This document shows, in pieces, positions 7,738 to 16,513 of a stretch of 41,629 bases of DNA. A program made the position numbers and the translations under genes. This DNA comes from an uncultured Lachnospiraceae bacterium. GTDB lineage: Bacteria > Bacillota > Clostridia > Lachnospirales > Lachnospiraceae. A model generated the notes under the pieces. The model was not told where the DNA came from, ran no database searches, and saw only the letters and a program-made list of their open reading frames with translations. Every line of letters begins with the position of its first letter. The first letter of the stretch is position 1. The DNA lies in assembly GCA_947567595.1 (NCBI GenBank), contig CANOMQ010000038.1, forward strand, positions 1-41,629, written 5' to 3'.

Positions 7738-8583
7738 ATGAAACGGAGTAAGGGAAGATACAGAGTCATCAAAACGGCGCTGTTGTTGATTTTCGTAGTT
7801 TGTCTGCTTATGATTGGCAGGGAGTATTTCGCGTCGCGGCGGCAGAGGGAGCAGCAGAAAGCGCTTAACGGGTTTAGGGAATATACAGCAGAGCAGCCAA
7901 AGCGCGAATTGCAGGAAACCATTATAAGTGAACCATTTTCGTCTGAGCCAGAGAAGGCGACGAATGCGGCAGCCGAGGAACCGGATGACAGAGAGCCTGT
8001 GATACTTGAGAAATATCAGGCTCTGTATGAACAGAACCATGACCTTGCGGGCTGGCTTTCCATTGAAGGGATGGTGATTGATTATCCGGTTATGCAGTGT
8101 GAAGATGACGAATACTATCTGCACCGCGATTTTTATGGGATGGAGAGCAAGTACGGCTGTCTTTATGTGCGCGGCAAAGCCGACCTTGCGGACGGGACGA
8201 ATGTGGTTATTTACGGGCATAATATGAAGGATGGTTCCATGTTCGGGGATTTGGATTTGTATCAGAGCGCGGATTTTTGCCGTGAGCATGGTACGATTTC
8301 ATTTGATACGCTTCATGAAGAACATACGTATGAAGTCGTGGCGGTGTTCCGCTCGCAGGTTTATGATGCGGATGAGGATGTGTTTAAATATTACCAGTTT
8401 TACGAAGCAGATACGCAGGAGGAATTTGATGATTTTTATGAGAACATAAAAAAACTGTCCCTGTATGACACGGGCGTTACGGCGGAGCTTGGCGATACGC
8501 TCGTGACACTTTCCGCATGTGCCTATCATGTGACGGACGGGCGGTTCGTGGTAGTGGCGAAGCGGCGTAAGGAGACTGTATGA
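7738..8583 (+). CDS. srtB: Class B sortase
   Basis: This is a membrane-anchored cysteine transpeptidase that attaches surface proteins to cell wall or pilus subunits. A short cytoplasmic basic N-terminus is followed by one membrane segment (about residues 12-27) and an extracellular catalytic domain (from about 90). Catalytic residues visible are H161 (VIYGHNM), C261 (TLSAC) and R269 (DGRF). The usual motif is TLSTC; here Thr is Ala. WLSIEGMVIDYPVMQ and YYLHRDFYG are typical of class B. I chose ATG 7738 because it begins a normal MKRSKGR membrane start; a GTG 39 bases upstream is possible. No intact substrate with a sorting signal is adjacent. A small ORF overlaps its stop. Confidence 0.9.
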   Translation: MKRSKGRYRVIKTALLLIFVVCLLMIGREYFASRRQREQQKALNGFREYTAEQPKRELQETIISEPFSSEPEKATNAAAEEPDDREPVILEKYQALYEQNHDLAGWLSIEGMVIDYPVMQCEDDEYYLHRDFYGMESKYGCLYVRGKADLADGTNVVIYGHNMKDGSMFGDLDLYQSADFCREHGTISFDTLHEEHTYEVVAVFRSQVYDADEDVFKYYQFYEADTQEEFDDFYENIKKLSLYDTGVTAELGDTLVTLSACAYHVTDGRFVVVAKRRKETV

Positions 8584-8699
8584 ATTATAATGAAGGCTTA
8601 ATCTACTCCATACGCGCAATTAACGCCACCGACGAACAACTCCTAACCGCTCTGAGGACAGAATACAGCCTAAGCCGCGTGCAGGCGCAGGAAAAATAA
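8580..8699 (+). CDS. 39-residue hypothetical protein coupled to sortase
   Basis: The start ATG overlaps the sortase stop in an ATGA arrangement, and AAGGAG lies 5 bases upstream at 8569-8574, so translation is likely. The product begins MNYNEGLIYSIRAINATDEQ and ends SLSRVQAQEK. It has no membrane segment, no cysteine and no family I recognise. It could be a small regulator of, or partner to, the sortase, or a non-functional extra frame. The start geometry is seen directly; function is unknown. Confidence 0.5.
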   Translation: MNYNEGLIYSIRAINATDEQLLTALRTEYSLSRVQAQEK

Positions 8700-8717
8700 A
8701 ACAACAAGCACAATAAT

Positions 8718-10187
8718 ATGGCACTGGAATTAGCAATCCTCAAAAACGAAGAAAAACGAACCAACTTCATCATGTTCCTGTTTTACGCCGTAATCCCAAT
8801 CGTCGCATTCCTATACGTGCTCATCTTCAACGGCGGTGCAGCGCGCGACGCGATTGTCTTAACAATGATTGTGGCAAACATCATCATAAAAGCACTGGAA
8901 AAAATCCTTGGAAAATACGCAAAATATCTATATGTATCCATCTTACCCGTATGCGGTGCCCTGACGATTGTGTTTGGAACGCCGGCAGCGTTCGGTGCGA
9001 TGGTGGAGGCGTATTTTCTGATGATGATTTTGGCGGTTCCTTACTATGATTTGTCGGTAGTGAAGGTGTATACCGTGGTGCTGATTGTGTCAAACGGGGG
9101 CGCGCTTTTGCTGTTTCCGGCGGCGTTTCGGGCAATGTACACGTTTCCGATATGGGTGTTTATCCTGATGGTGTATGTGCTTGCGGTGCTCGCGGCGGTG
9201 ATGATTATCATGCGTACGCGCGCGTTGTTTATGGACGTGGAGAAAAAGGAGAGGGAGGTGGAGACGCTGCTTGGCAATGTCCGGCAGGCGTTTACGGGCA
9301 TTCAGGATTCGGCGGATCGCATTCACGAGTCGTTAATCGGCTTTAAGCAGAGCACGCAGGACATTGCGGGCTCGACGGAGGCGATTTCGGGCAGTGCGGC
9401 AATGCAGACACAGGAGGTCAGCGGAAGTATTGCGATTTTTAATTCGTTAAACGATAAAATTCAGGCGTCCGAGGAGCAGGTTACGCTGACGATGGACAAC
9501 ATGGACAGGCTCAAGGAAAAGAATGACGAGGGTATTGCTTCCATTTCCGAGCTTTCCAACAAGTTTGCCGAGAACATCAGAGCGACGAAGGAGGCGGCGG
9601 ACGGCGTTGCAACCCTGTCGCAGAAATCGACGCTGATTGCGGGGATTGTGGAGAGCATTAATCAGATTGCGAAGCAGACCAATCTTCTTGCGCTGAATGC
9701 AGCGATTGAGGCGGCGCGTGCGGGCGAGGCGGGCAAGGGCTTTGCCGTTGTTGCAGATGAGATTAACGGGCTGTCAACGGAGTCCGCAAATGCGACGAAA
9801 GAGATTGATACGATTTTGAAGGATATTATGTCGACTGTCGAGGAGACCAATCAGATTATGGACAAAAACGGCGTTATCGTGAAGGAGTCCTCGGACAGGC
9901 TTGACGATACGGTGAAGATTTTTGAATCGATGATTCAATCCTCTGACGAGGTGCTGTCCGTTATTGAGGACTTGAAGCAGGAGCTGTCCGGCATTGTGGA
10001 TATCAAGGACGCGCTGATGAAGTCAATGGACACGCTGGAGGATATTTCGGAAAAGGCGGCGGAGACGACGACGGAAATCAGCATGGCGACAGAGCAGCAG
10101 GTTGCAGGCGCGGAGGATATTTTACAGTCACTGGAAATGGTGCGCGGCGGTATCGGGCGGCTTGCGCAGGTGCTTCGGGCTGAATAA
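8718..10187 (+). CDS. Methyl-accepting chemotaxis protein with a multi-span membrane input domain
   Basis: The 489-residue receptor passes signals to CheA/CheW. The N-terminal third has about six hydrophobic segments (between residues 17 and 165) and almost no extracellular domain, so it may sense something in the membrane or the energy state. No clear HAMP domain is seen before the coiled-coil. The signalling tip is clear near residue 315-345: [33 protein letters not shown]. The C-terminus lacks a CheR-tether pentapeptide. The ATG at 8718 has no good ribosome site, so translation may depend on the small ORF 18 bases upstream. The first ~80 codons prefer C where later ones prefer G and T. It ends in a strong terminator. 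Confidence 0.9.
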   Translation: MALELAILKNEEKRTNFIMFLFYAVIPIVAFLYVLIFNGGAARDAIVLTMIVANIIIKALEKILGKYAKYLYVSILPVCGALTIVFGTPAAFGAMVEAYFLMMILAVPYYDLSVVKVYTVVLIVSNGGALLLFPAAFRAMYTFPIWVFILMVYVLAVLAAVMIIMRTRALFMDVEKKEREVETLLGNVRQAFTGIQDSADRIHESLIGFKQSTQDIAGSTEAISGSAAMQTQEVSGSIAIFNSLNDKIQASEEQVTLTMDNMDRLKEKNDEGIASISELSNKFAENIRATKEAADGVATLSQKSTLIAGIVESINQIAKQTNLLALNAAIEAARAGEAGKGFAVVADEINGLSTESANATKEIDTILKDIMSTVEETNQIMDKNGVIVKESSDRLDDTVKIFESMIQSSDEVLSVIEDLKQELSGIVDIKDALMKSMDTLEDISEKAAETTTEISMATEQQVAGAEDILQSLEMVRGGIGRLAQVLRAE

Positions 10188-10193
10188 AAATGT

Positions 10194-10240
10194 AAACTGC
10201 TACAAATACTGATATAAAAAGTATTTGTAGCAGTTTTTTC
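10194..10240 (+). terminator. Strong intrinsic terminator after the chemotaxis receptor gene
   Basis: A perfect 17-base stem (10194-10210 with 10220-10236) has a 9-base loop and is followed by Ts. It closes the sortase-receptor transcription unit. Confidence 0.9.
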
Positions 10241-10270
10241 GATTTTTTACAGAAGGCAGGAGAGTATGTT

Positions 10271-10849
10271 ATGAAAAAGGATTACAGCAAGCTTTGGACG
10301 TTATTCAAATCTATGTTTGTGCTAAGCGCGTGCACGTTTGGCGGCGGCTTTGTGATTGTTTCTTTGATGAAAAAGCGGTATGTGGAGGAGCTTCGATGGC
10401 TGGAGGAGGAGGAAATGCTGGACGTGACGGCAATTACGCAGTCCGTTCCCGGTCCGCTTCCGGTCAATGCTTCCGTGATTATCGGCTACCGCATGGCGGG
10501 GATTGTCGGATCGCTTGTAGCGATTGGGGGGACGATTTTGCCGCCGATGGTGATTATTTCCATCATTTCCTTATTTTATAATCAGTTCCGTACGAATCCA
10601 TACATTGCAACAGCGTTACAGGTCATGCGGGCGGGCGTCGCGGCGGTGATTTTTGACGTGGTGATAAATTTGGCGGGCAACGTCCTCAAAACAAGGCGCG
10701 TGCTTTATATCGCAATGATGATTACCGCGTTTATTGCCACATATCTTTTTGATGTCAGCGCGATGTTGATTATTCTGATTTGCTTGGGAATTGGTCTGGT
10801 TGATTTGGTGGTGATTTTGAAAAAAAAGAAAAAAGGCGGGGTGGTGTAG
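10271..10849 (+). CDS. chrA: Chromate transporter family protein, first half-size subunit
   Basis: The 192-residue membrane protein has the CHR-family core: FKSMFVLSACTFGGGFVIVSLM, then DVTAITQSVPGPLPVNASVIIGYRMAG, the conserved P-G-P loop. It is half the length of classical ChrA (about 400), because the two homologous halves are here separate genes. The second half starts 0 bases after this stop codon, so both are made together and probably form a heterodimer in the membrane. AGGAGA precedes the ATG. Substrate is unproved: many anaerobes without chromate exposure carry this pair, so another anion may be the natural cargo. Confidence 0.85.
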   Translation: MKKDYSKLWTLFKSMFVLSACTFGGGFVIVSLMKKRYVEELRWLEEEEMLDVTAITQSVPGPLPVNASVIIGYRMAGIVGSLVAIGGTILPPMVIISIISLFYNQFRTNPYIATALQVMRAGVAAVIFDVVINLAGNVLKTRRVLYIAMMITAFIATYLFDVSAMLIILICLGIGLVDLVVILKKKKKGGVV

Positions 10850-11419
10850 ATGTTATTGTTGAAATTATTTTTTGCGTTTATACAGGTCGGGTTATTCAGT
10901 GTCGGCGGCGGATATGCGGCAATTCCTCTTATTCAGGAGCAGATTGTCAACATTCACGGGCTGATGACGATGGAGGAATTTTCGGATTTAATCACGGTGG
11001 CGGAAATGACGCCCGGTCCGATTTCCATTAATTCGGCGACGTTTGTGGGAATGCGGATTGCGGGCATTCCGGGGGTATTGCTGTGCACGTTTGGGTGTAT
11101 TATTCCGTCGTTTTGCATTTGTCTGATTTTGGCACATTTCTATTATAAATACCGCACGGTGAGCGGGGTTCAGGTGGTGCTTGGCTCGCTTCGCCCGGCG
11201 GTCGTGTCCCTCATTGCGTCGGCGGGGGCGTCGATTTTAATGCTGGGGCTGTTTCAGGCGGAGCTTGGCGAGATTGTGCTTAGTAATCTTCGGGTGGTGG
11301 AGCTTGTGATTTTTGCCGTGTCGCTGTTTATTTTGCGCAGGTATAAGGTCAGCGCCATCGCGATTATTTTGGGCAGCGGCGTTGTGGGAACGGTGGTTTA
11401 CACGGTGCTCGGGCTATAA
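10850..11419 (+). CDS. chrA: Chromate transporter family protein, second half-size subunit
   Basis: The 189-residue membrane protein is homologous to its upstream neighbour. It shows AFIQVGLFSVGGGYAAIPLIQEQIV near the N-terminus and LITVAEMTPGPISINSATFVGMRIAG for the P-G-P loop. The end is a run of membrane helices. The ATG directly follows the TAG of the first subunit, a tight translational coupling. Partner and substrate considerations are as for the first subunit. Confidence 0.85.
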   Translation: MLLLKLFFAFIQVGLFSVGGGYAAIPLIQEQIVNIHGLMTMEEFSDLITVAEMTPGPISINSATFVGMRIAGIPGVLLCTFGCIIPSFCICLILAHFYYKYRTVSGVQVVLGSLRPAVVSLIASAGASILMLGLFQAELGEIVLSNLRVVELVIFAVSLFILRRYKVSAIAIILGSGVVGTVVYTVLGL

Positions 11420-11488
11420 AAACCGCGTATGAAATCGCGCCATTTGCAGATACTATGCCTGAAATCAAAAAGACAGGGGGCATTTACT

Positions 11489-11920
11489 ATGCAGGATGAT
11501 ACAATTAAGCTGTTACGGGAATGTAACGCGGGGATTAAGATGGGCGTTTCTTCGCTCGACGAGGTGATGGAGCACGTAGAAGACGAGAAGCTTCGAACCC
11601 TTCTTGCAAGGTCGAAGGAGACGCACACAAGGCTTGGCAACACGACGCATGAATATCTGAATGCATTTCACGACGACGGAAAGGAGCCTGCCATGATGGC
11701 AAAGGTGATGTCGTGGGTAAAGACAAATGTAAAGCTTGGCGGCGACGACTCTGATAACACGGTGGCGGATTTGATTACGGACGGCTGCAATATGGGGATT
11801 AAAAGCCTGCACAAGTATCTGAACCAATATCCGGCGGCGGACGAAAAAATCAGGAAGCTTGCCAAGGAAGTCGCCAAGGCCGAGGAGACGCTTGTCGTGG
11901 ATTTAAGACCATATTTGTAA
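11489..11920 (+). CDS. Small helical protein, ferritin-like/DUF2383-like
   Basis: The 143-residue soluble protein is almost all helix, with pieces such as IKLLRECNAGIKMGVSSLDEVM, RTLLARSKETHTRLG and ADLITDGCNMGIKSLHKYLNQY. Four amphipathic helices carrying scattered H and E residues suggest a four-helix bundle, but no complete di-iron motif can be claimed. ATG 11489 is the best start because AGGGGG lies 8 bases before it; an earlier in-frame start at 11429 has no ribosome site. It stands alone, followed by two hairpins. Function is unknown. Confidence 0.6.
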   Translation: MQDDTIKLLRECNAGIKMGVSSLDEVMEHVEDEKLRTLLARSKETHTRLGNTTHEYLNAFHDDGKEPAMMAKVMSWVKTNVKLGGDDSDNTVADLITDGCNMGIKSLHKYLNQYPAADEKIRKLAKEVAKAEETLVVDLRPYL

Positions 11921-11945
11921 AAAGCAGGGGAACAGACGTTGGAAA

Positions 11946-11979
11946 ATTGTATAAAAAGCATGCAAATTTTTTATACAAT
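11946..11979 (+). terminator. AT-rich hairpin after the small helical protein gene
   Basis: A 12-base stem (11946-11957 with 11968-11979) of A/T pairs lies 25 bases after the stop codon. Its right arm starts with a T run. It could stop transcription in either direction. Confidence 0.5.
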
Positions 11980-12018
11980 ATTTCTAAAAATGAGTTATGT
12001 CAACCCAAAAACAATCGG

Positions 12019-12060
12019 GAAGTTATATGATATTTTTTCATCATATAACTTCATTTTTTT
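12019..12060 (+). terminator. Intrinsic terminator before glgP
   Basis: A 13-base stem (12019-12031 with 12040-12052) is followed by A and seven Ts. It lies upstream of the glgP promoter and shields that gene from read-through. Confidence 0.75.
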
Positions 12061-12082
12061 CACTTTTTGTTGAATATATTTC

Positions 12083-12111
12083 TTTCAAAAAATGGAAATC
12101 TATAGTATAAT
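12083..12111 (+). promoter_or_regulatory. glgP promoter
   Basis: A perfect TATAAT (12106-12111) has a weak TTTCAA -35 at a spacing of 17. Transcription would start near 12118, which excludes the in-frame ATG at 12119 as the start codon. Confidence 0.65.
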
Positions 12112-12187
12112 GTGAAATATGAGACTAAATATTTTAAATTGGAATAAGAAAAAAACAACAACAAAAGGTGAACAGGGAGGTACAATA

Positions 12188-14638
12188 ATGCCTAAAAAAC
12201 CAATTATTGACAAGGAAATGTTCAAACGCAGCGTCTTATATAATGTAAAGACGCTTTACAGAAAAAGCATTGAGGAGGCGACAGACCAGCAGATTTTCCA
12301 AGCGGTATCCTATGCCGTGAAGGATATGATTGTGGACAACTGGATTAAGACACAGGAGGCGTATGACGAAAATGATCCGAAAATTGTTTATTATATGTCA
12401 ATGGAGTTTTTGATGGGACGTGCACTTGGCAACAACATGATTAACCTGATGGCATATAAGGAGTTCAGCGAAGCGCTTGAGGAGCTTGGTCTTGACGTTA
12501 ACGTGGTGGAGGATCAGGAGCCTGATGCAGCGCTTGGAAACGGCGGTCTTGGCAGACTTGCGGCTTGCTTCTTAGACTCGCTTGCAACACTCGGCTATTC
12601 CGCATATGGCTGCGGTATCCGTTACCGCTACGGTATGTTTAAGCAGGAAATCCGCGACGGCTTCCAGAGAGAAGTACCCGATGACTGGCTTAGGGACGGC
12701 AATCCGTTTGAGTTAAGACGCCCTGAGTATACTAAGGTGATTAAGTTTGGCGGAAATGTGGCATGCAGGGACGAGAACGGCAGAATGATGTGGTATCAGG
12801 AAAATTACCAGTCTGTAAAGGCTGTTCCGTATGATTTGCCGATTGTCGGATACGGAAACGGTATTGTCGATACGCTTCGTGTATGGGACGCAGAGCCGAT
12901 GGACTGCTTTAGTCTTGACTCGTTTGACAAAGGTGATTATCAGAAGGCAGTTGAGCAGACAAACCTTGCAAGAAATATCGTCGAGGTGCTTTATCCGAAC
13001 GACAATCACGTATCCGGTAAGGAGCTTCGTTTAAAACAGCAGTATTTCTTTATTTCAGCTTCCGTGCAGACAGCGATTGAGAAATATATGTCGAAGCATG
13101 ACGACATTCACAAATTCTATGAGAAGGTAACATTCCAGCTCAATGATACGCACCCGACGGTTGCGATTGCGGAGCTGATGCGTATTTTGCTTGATGAGTA
13201 CGGCTTGGAGTGGGACGAGGCATGGGAGATTACGACAAAGACCTGTGCATACACAAACCACACGATTATGGCGGAGGCGCTTGAGAAGTGGCCCGTTGAT
13301 TTGTTCCAAAGACTGCTTCCGAGAATTTATCAGATTGTCGAGGAAATTAACCGCCGCTTCCTGTTAGACATTGTAAACAGGTATCCGGAACCGGCGGACA
13401 AGATTAAGAAGATGGCAATTATCTCTGACGGTCAGGTGAAGATGGCGCATTTGGCGATTGTTGCCGGATACAGTGTCAACGGTGTGGCACGGCTTCATAC
13501 GGAAATTCTCAAAAATCAGGAATTGAAGGATTTCTATGAGATGTTCCCGGCGAAGTTCAACAATAAGACAAACGGTATTACACAAAGACGTTTCCTGCTT
13601 CATGCAAATCCGCTGCTTGCAGACTGGGTAACGAATAAGGTTGGCGAGGACTGGATTGTGGACCTTCCGGTGATTGAGGGTATTGCGAAGTACGCGGACA
13701 GCCCTGCGGCACAGAAGGATTTTATGGATATTAAGCGCAAGAACAAGGTGCGTCTTGCAAAGTATATCAAGGAGCACAACGGTATTGATGTTGATCCGGA
13801 TTCGATTTTTGACGTGCAGGTGAAAAGACTGCATGAATACAAAAGACAGCTTTTGAATATCCTTCATGTCATGTATTTGTACAACCAAATGAAAGCAAAT
13901 CCGAGCATGGAGTTTTATCCGAGAACCTTTATTTTCGGCGCGAAGGCGGCTGCGGGCTATAAGAACGCGAAGTTGACAATCAAGCTGATTAACGCGGTTG
14001 CGGACAAGATTAATAATGACCCCGCAATTAAGAACAGGATTAAGGTTGTGTTTATTGAAAACTACAGGGTTTCCAATGCGGAGCTGATTTTTGCGGCTGC
14101 TGATGTTTCCGAGCAGATTTCTACGGCGTCCAAGGAGGCGAGCGGTACGGGTAACATGAAGTTTATGCTCAACGGCGCCCTGACACTTGGTACGATGGAC
14201 GGCGCAAATGTGGAAATCGTTGAGGAGGTTGGTCTGGAGAACGCGTTTATCTTTGGCTTGAGCTCTGACGAGGTTATCAGATTTGAAAATCACGGCGGCT
14301 ACAATCCGATGGATATTTATAATCACGACGCGGAGATTAAGAAGGTTGTTGACCAGCTTGTGGACGGCACTTATGCAAATGACAGAGAATTGTTCAGGAG
14401 TCTTTACAATTCGCTGCTCAACACGATTGACACGGATAAGGCGGACCGTTACTTTATCTTGAAGGATTTCCGTTCTTATGCGGAAGCGCATCAGAGAGTG
14501 GAGAAGGCTTATAAGAATACGAGCGGCTGGGCGAAGAGTGCAATGCTCAATGTGGCAAAGGTCGGCAAGTTCACATCTGACAGAACGATTCAGGAGTATG
14601 TAGATGAGATCTGGCACCTTGATAAGGTAGAGATATAA
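12188..14638 (+). CDS. glgP: Glycogen/maltodextrin phosphorylase
   Basis: The enzyme releases glucose 1-phosphate from glycogen or maltodextrin ends, using pyridoxal phosphate, in the cytoplasm. The 816-residue length is usual for bacterial GT35 phosphorylases. Visible marks are YYMSMEFLMGRALGNN, the glycine-rich LGNGGLGRLAACFLDSLATL, QLNDTHPTVAIAELMR and the cofactor site KEASGTGNMKFMLNGAL with the PLP lysine near residue 658. ATG 12188 follows AGGGAGG at 6-7 bases. The gene stands alone between its own promoter and terminator; no other glycogen gene is nearby. The long antisense frame opposite it is a shadow. Confidence 0.97.
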   Translation: MPKKPIIDKEMFKRSVLYNVKTLYRKSIEEATDQQIFQAVSYAVKDMIVDNWIKTQEAYDENDPKIVYYMSMEFLMGRALGNNMINLMAYKEFSEALEELGLDVNVVEDQEPDAALGNGGLGRLAACFLDSLATLGYSAYGCGIRYRYGMFKQEIRDGFQREVPDDWLRDGNPFELRRPEYTKVIKFGGNVACRDENGRMMWYQENYQSVKAVPYDLPIVGYGNGIVDTLRVWDAEPMDCFSLDSFDKGDYQKAVEQTNLARNIVEVLYPNDNHVSGKELRLKQQYFFISASVQTAIEKYMSKHDDIHKFYEKVTFQLNDTHPTVAIAELMRILLDEYGLEWDEAWEITTKTCAYTNHTIMAEALEKWPVDLFQRLLPRIYQIVEEINRRFLLDIVNRYPEPADKIKKMAIISDGQVKMAHLAIVAGYSVNGVARLHTEILKNQELKDFYEMFPAKFNNKTNGITQRRFLLHANPLLADWVTNKVGEDWIVDLPVIEGIAKYADSPAAQKDFMDIKRKNKVRLAKYIKEHNGIDVDPDSIFDVQVKRLHEYKRQLLNILHVMYLYNQMKANPSMEFYPRTFIFGAKAAAGYKNAKLTIKLINAVADKINNDPAIKNRIKVVFIENYRVSNAELIFAAADVSEQISTASKEASGTGNMKFMLNGALTLGTMDGANVEIVEEVGLENAFIFGLSSDEVIRFENHGGYNPMDIYNHDAEIKKVVDQLVDGTYANDRELFRSLYNSLLNTIDTDKADRYFILKDFRSYAEAHQRVEKAYKNTSGWAKSAMLNVAKVGKFTSDRTIQEYVDEIWHLDKVEI

Positions 14639-14659
14639 TAATTTAGAATTCATTATTTG

Positions 14660-14690
14660 GAAATGCAAGTCTTCGGGCTTGCATTTCTTT
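14660..14690 (+). terminator. glgP terminator with UUCG tetraloop
   Basis: A 12-base stem (14660-14671 with 14676-14687, one G-T pair) closes on a TTCG loop and ends in TTT. This is a classic stable terminator hairpin. Confidence 0.85.
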
Positions 14691-14759
14691 CATGCGCACG
14701 GGCACCCATAGGAAACGTACGTTTGATTGTTTGCAATCTGAAAAAAAGGAGGGAATATT

Positions 14760-15542
14760 TTGGAGCAGAAGAAAAAGGAACAGGCGGTTGTTTACAGGCA
14801 GACGCAGAGGGCGACGGGGGTTTTCGATATGTGGATAGAAACCTCGATTGCAAAGCAGGCGCGACCGGGGCAGTTTATCAGCGTCTATACGCAGAACCGG
14901 TCGGCGTTGTTACCGCGTCCGATTAGTGTTTGCGAAACGGATAAGGAAAAGGGAAGGCTTCGGATTGTTTACCGCGTGGCAGGAACAGGTACAAAGGAGT
15001 TTTCCGCTTACAAGTCAGGGCATCGGATTGACGTCTTAGGTCCGCTTGGAAATGGGTTTCCGCTTGAGGAGGCAAAAGGAAAAAGGGTGTTTATCATTGG
15101 CGGCGGTATCGGGATTCCGCCGATGCTGGAGCTTGCGAAGGCGATTACAGATGCAGCGTCGAAGGACATTATTCTCGGCTACAGGAACAATGAGCTTTTT
15201 TTGGCGGAGGATTTGAAAAAGTACGGGAACATGCATATTGCGACGGAGGACGGGAGCGCTGGAATCAAGGGACATGCTTTGAACATTATTGAAACGGAAG
15301 GTCTTAGCGCTGATGTTATTTTTGCGTGCGGCCCAATGCCGATGCTGCGTGCGGTGAAGCATTATGCGGATATGAAATCCATTCCGGCATATATTTCGCT
15401 TGAGGAGCGCATGGCGTGCGGTGTCGGGGCGTGTCTTGGGTGCGTGGTAAAGACGAAGGAAATCGACCATCATTCACATGTAAACAACGCGCGGATTTGT
15501 ACGGACGGTCCGGTCTATTTGGCAGAAAGGGTGGAAATATGA
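14760..15542 (+). CDS. pyrK: Dihydroorotate dehydrogenase B, electron-transfer subunit PyrK
   Basis: PyrK passes electrons from the dihydroorotate dehydrogenase PyrD to NAD+ through FAD and a [2Fe-2S] cluster, in pyrimidine synthesis. In the 260-residue protein RPISVCE (53-59) is the flavin-binding motif, GGGIGIPPMLELAKA is the NAD-binding motif, and C220, C225, C228 and C247 (MACGVGACLGCVV ... ICTDGPVY) are the iron-sulfur ligands. The start is TTG at 14760, placed 6 bases after AAGGAGGG. Its stop overlaps the pyrD start (ATGA). No PyrR leader or other pyr gene is seen upstream. Confidence 0.95.
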   Translation: MEQKKKEQAVVYRQTQRATGVFDMWIETSIAKQARPGQFISVYTQNRSALLPRPISVCETDKEKGRLRIVYRVAGTGTKEFSAYKSGHRIDVLGPLGNGFPLEEAKGKRVFIIGGGIGIPPMLELAKAITDAASKDIILGYRNNELFLAEDLKKYGNMHIATEDGSAGIKGHALNIIETEGLSADVIFACGPMPMLRAVKHYADMKSIPAYISLEERMACGVGACLGCVVKTKEIDHHSHVNNARICTDGPVYLAERVEI

Positions 15543-16444
15543 TAAATACAAAGGTCAATATCGCAGGCGTGGAACTCAAAAATCCCGTGATGACGGCGTC
15601 GGGGACGTTTGGTTCGGGTATGGAATATGCGGAATTCGTCGATTTGAACAAGCTTGGCGCGGTGGTCACAAAGGGCGTGGCAAATGTGCCGTGGGAGGGC
15701 AATCCGACGCCGCGCGTGTGTGAAACGTACGGCGGAATGTTAAATGCAATCGGGCTGCAAAATCCGGGGATTGATGTGTTTATTGAACGGGATATTCCGT
15801 TTTTGAAGCAGTTTGACACGAAAATCATTGTTAACGTATGCGGACGCTCGGCGGCAGATTATGTGGAGGTTGTGGAAAAGCTTTCCGACCAGCCGGTTGA
15901 TTTGCTGGAAATCAATGTTTCCTGCCCAAACGTAAAGCATGGGGGCATTGCGTTCGGACAGGATCCGAAGTGTCTGTCTGAGATAACGAAGGAAATTAAG
16001 GCGAAGGCGAAGCAGCCGATTATCATGAAGCTTTCGCCGAACGTGACGGATATTGCGGAAATGGCAAAGGCAGCGGAGGCGGCGGGAAGCGATGCCGTTT
16101 CCCTGATTAACACGCTCACGGGAATGAAGATTGACATACACAAACGTACATTCGCACTTGCAAACAAAACGGGCGGATTGTCGGGACCTGCGATAAAGCC
16201 TGTTGCGGTGCGCATGGTTTATCAGGTGGCAAATGCCGTAAAAATCCCGGTTATCGGTATGGGCGGCATTGCGAATGCGGAGGACGCGGTCGAGTTTCTG
16301 CTTGCGGGAGCGACGGGCGTAGCAGTGGGCGCGATGAATTTTGTCAATCCGTATGCGACGGTGGAGGTCGTGGACGGGATTGCGGAATATATGAAAACAT
16401 ACGGAATTGAAGACCTTACGGAGATAATTGGCAGTGTAAAGTAA
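15539..16444 (+). CDS. pyrD: Dihydroorotate dehydrogenase B, catalytic subunit PyrD (class 1B)
   Basis: The enzyme oxidises dihydroorotate to orotate with FMN. It is 301 residues long, normal for class 1B. Catalytic C129 is in EINVSCPNVKHGG; NPVMTASGTFGSG and PVIGMGGIANAEDAVEFLLAGA bind FMN. The ATG overlaps the pyrK stop, so the two subunits of the heterotetramer are translationally coupled. A longer frame begins upstream inside pyrK, but ATG 15539 gives the usual MINTKVNIAGVELKNP start. Confidence 0.97.
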   Translation: MINTKVNIAGVELKNPVMTASGTFGSGMEYAEFVDLNKLGAVVTKGVANVPWEGNPTPRVCETYGGMLNAIGLQNPGIDVFIERDIPFLKQFDTKIIVNVCGRSAADYVEVVEKLSDQPVDLLEINVSCPNVKHGGIAFGQDPKCLSEITKEIKAKAKQPIIMKLSPNVTDIAEMAKAAEAAGSDAVSLINTLTGMKIDIHKRTFALANKTGGLSGPAIKPVAVRMVYQVANAVKIPVIGMGGIANAEDAVEFLLAGATGVAVGAMNFVNPYATVEVVDGIAEYMKTYGIEDLTEIIGSVK

Positions 16445-16450
16445 TATTTG

Positions 16451-16508
16451 AGCCCTCTCGGACATACACTTAACTACTAGGAGATAGAAGGATGGATATG
16501 GGAGGGCT
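16451..16508 (+). promoter_or_regulatory. Possible ribosome-site-sequestering hairpin before the SPOCS/LysM gene
   Basis: AGCCCTC (16451-16457) is a perfect complement of GAGGGCT (16502-16508). The second arm overlaps GGGAGG, the ribosome site of the ATG at 16514. The loop is 44 bases long and contains a second GGAG. Pairing would hide the ribosome site; it could equally act as a weak pyrD terminator, since TTTT follows. Confidence 0.4.
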
Positions 16509-16513
16509 TTTCT

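Noticed and set aside
12119-12187. Upstream in-frame ATG for glgP
   Set aside because: It lies at the expected transcription start and has no ribosome site, while ATG 12188 has a good one.
13364-14668. Long open frame (434 codons) on the minus strand opposite glgP
   Set aside because: It is basic, rich in Arg/His/Leu/Asn and has no family features or ribosome site; it is the antisense of a codon-biased gene.
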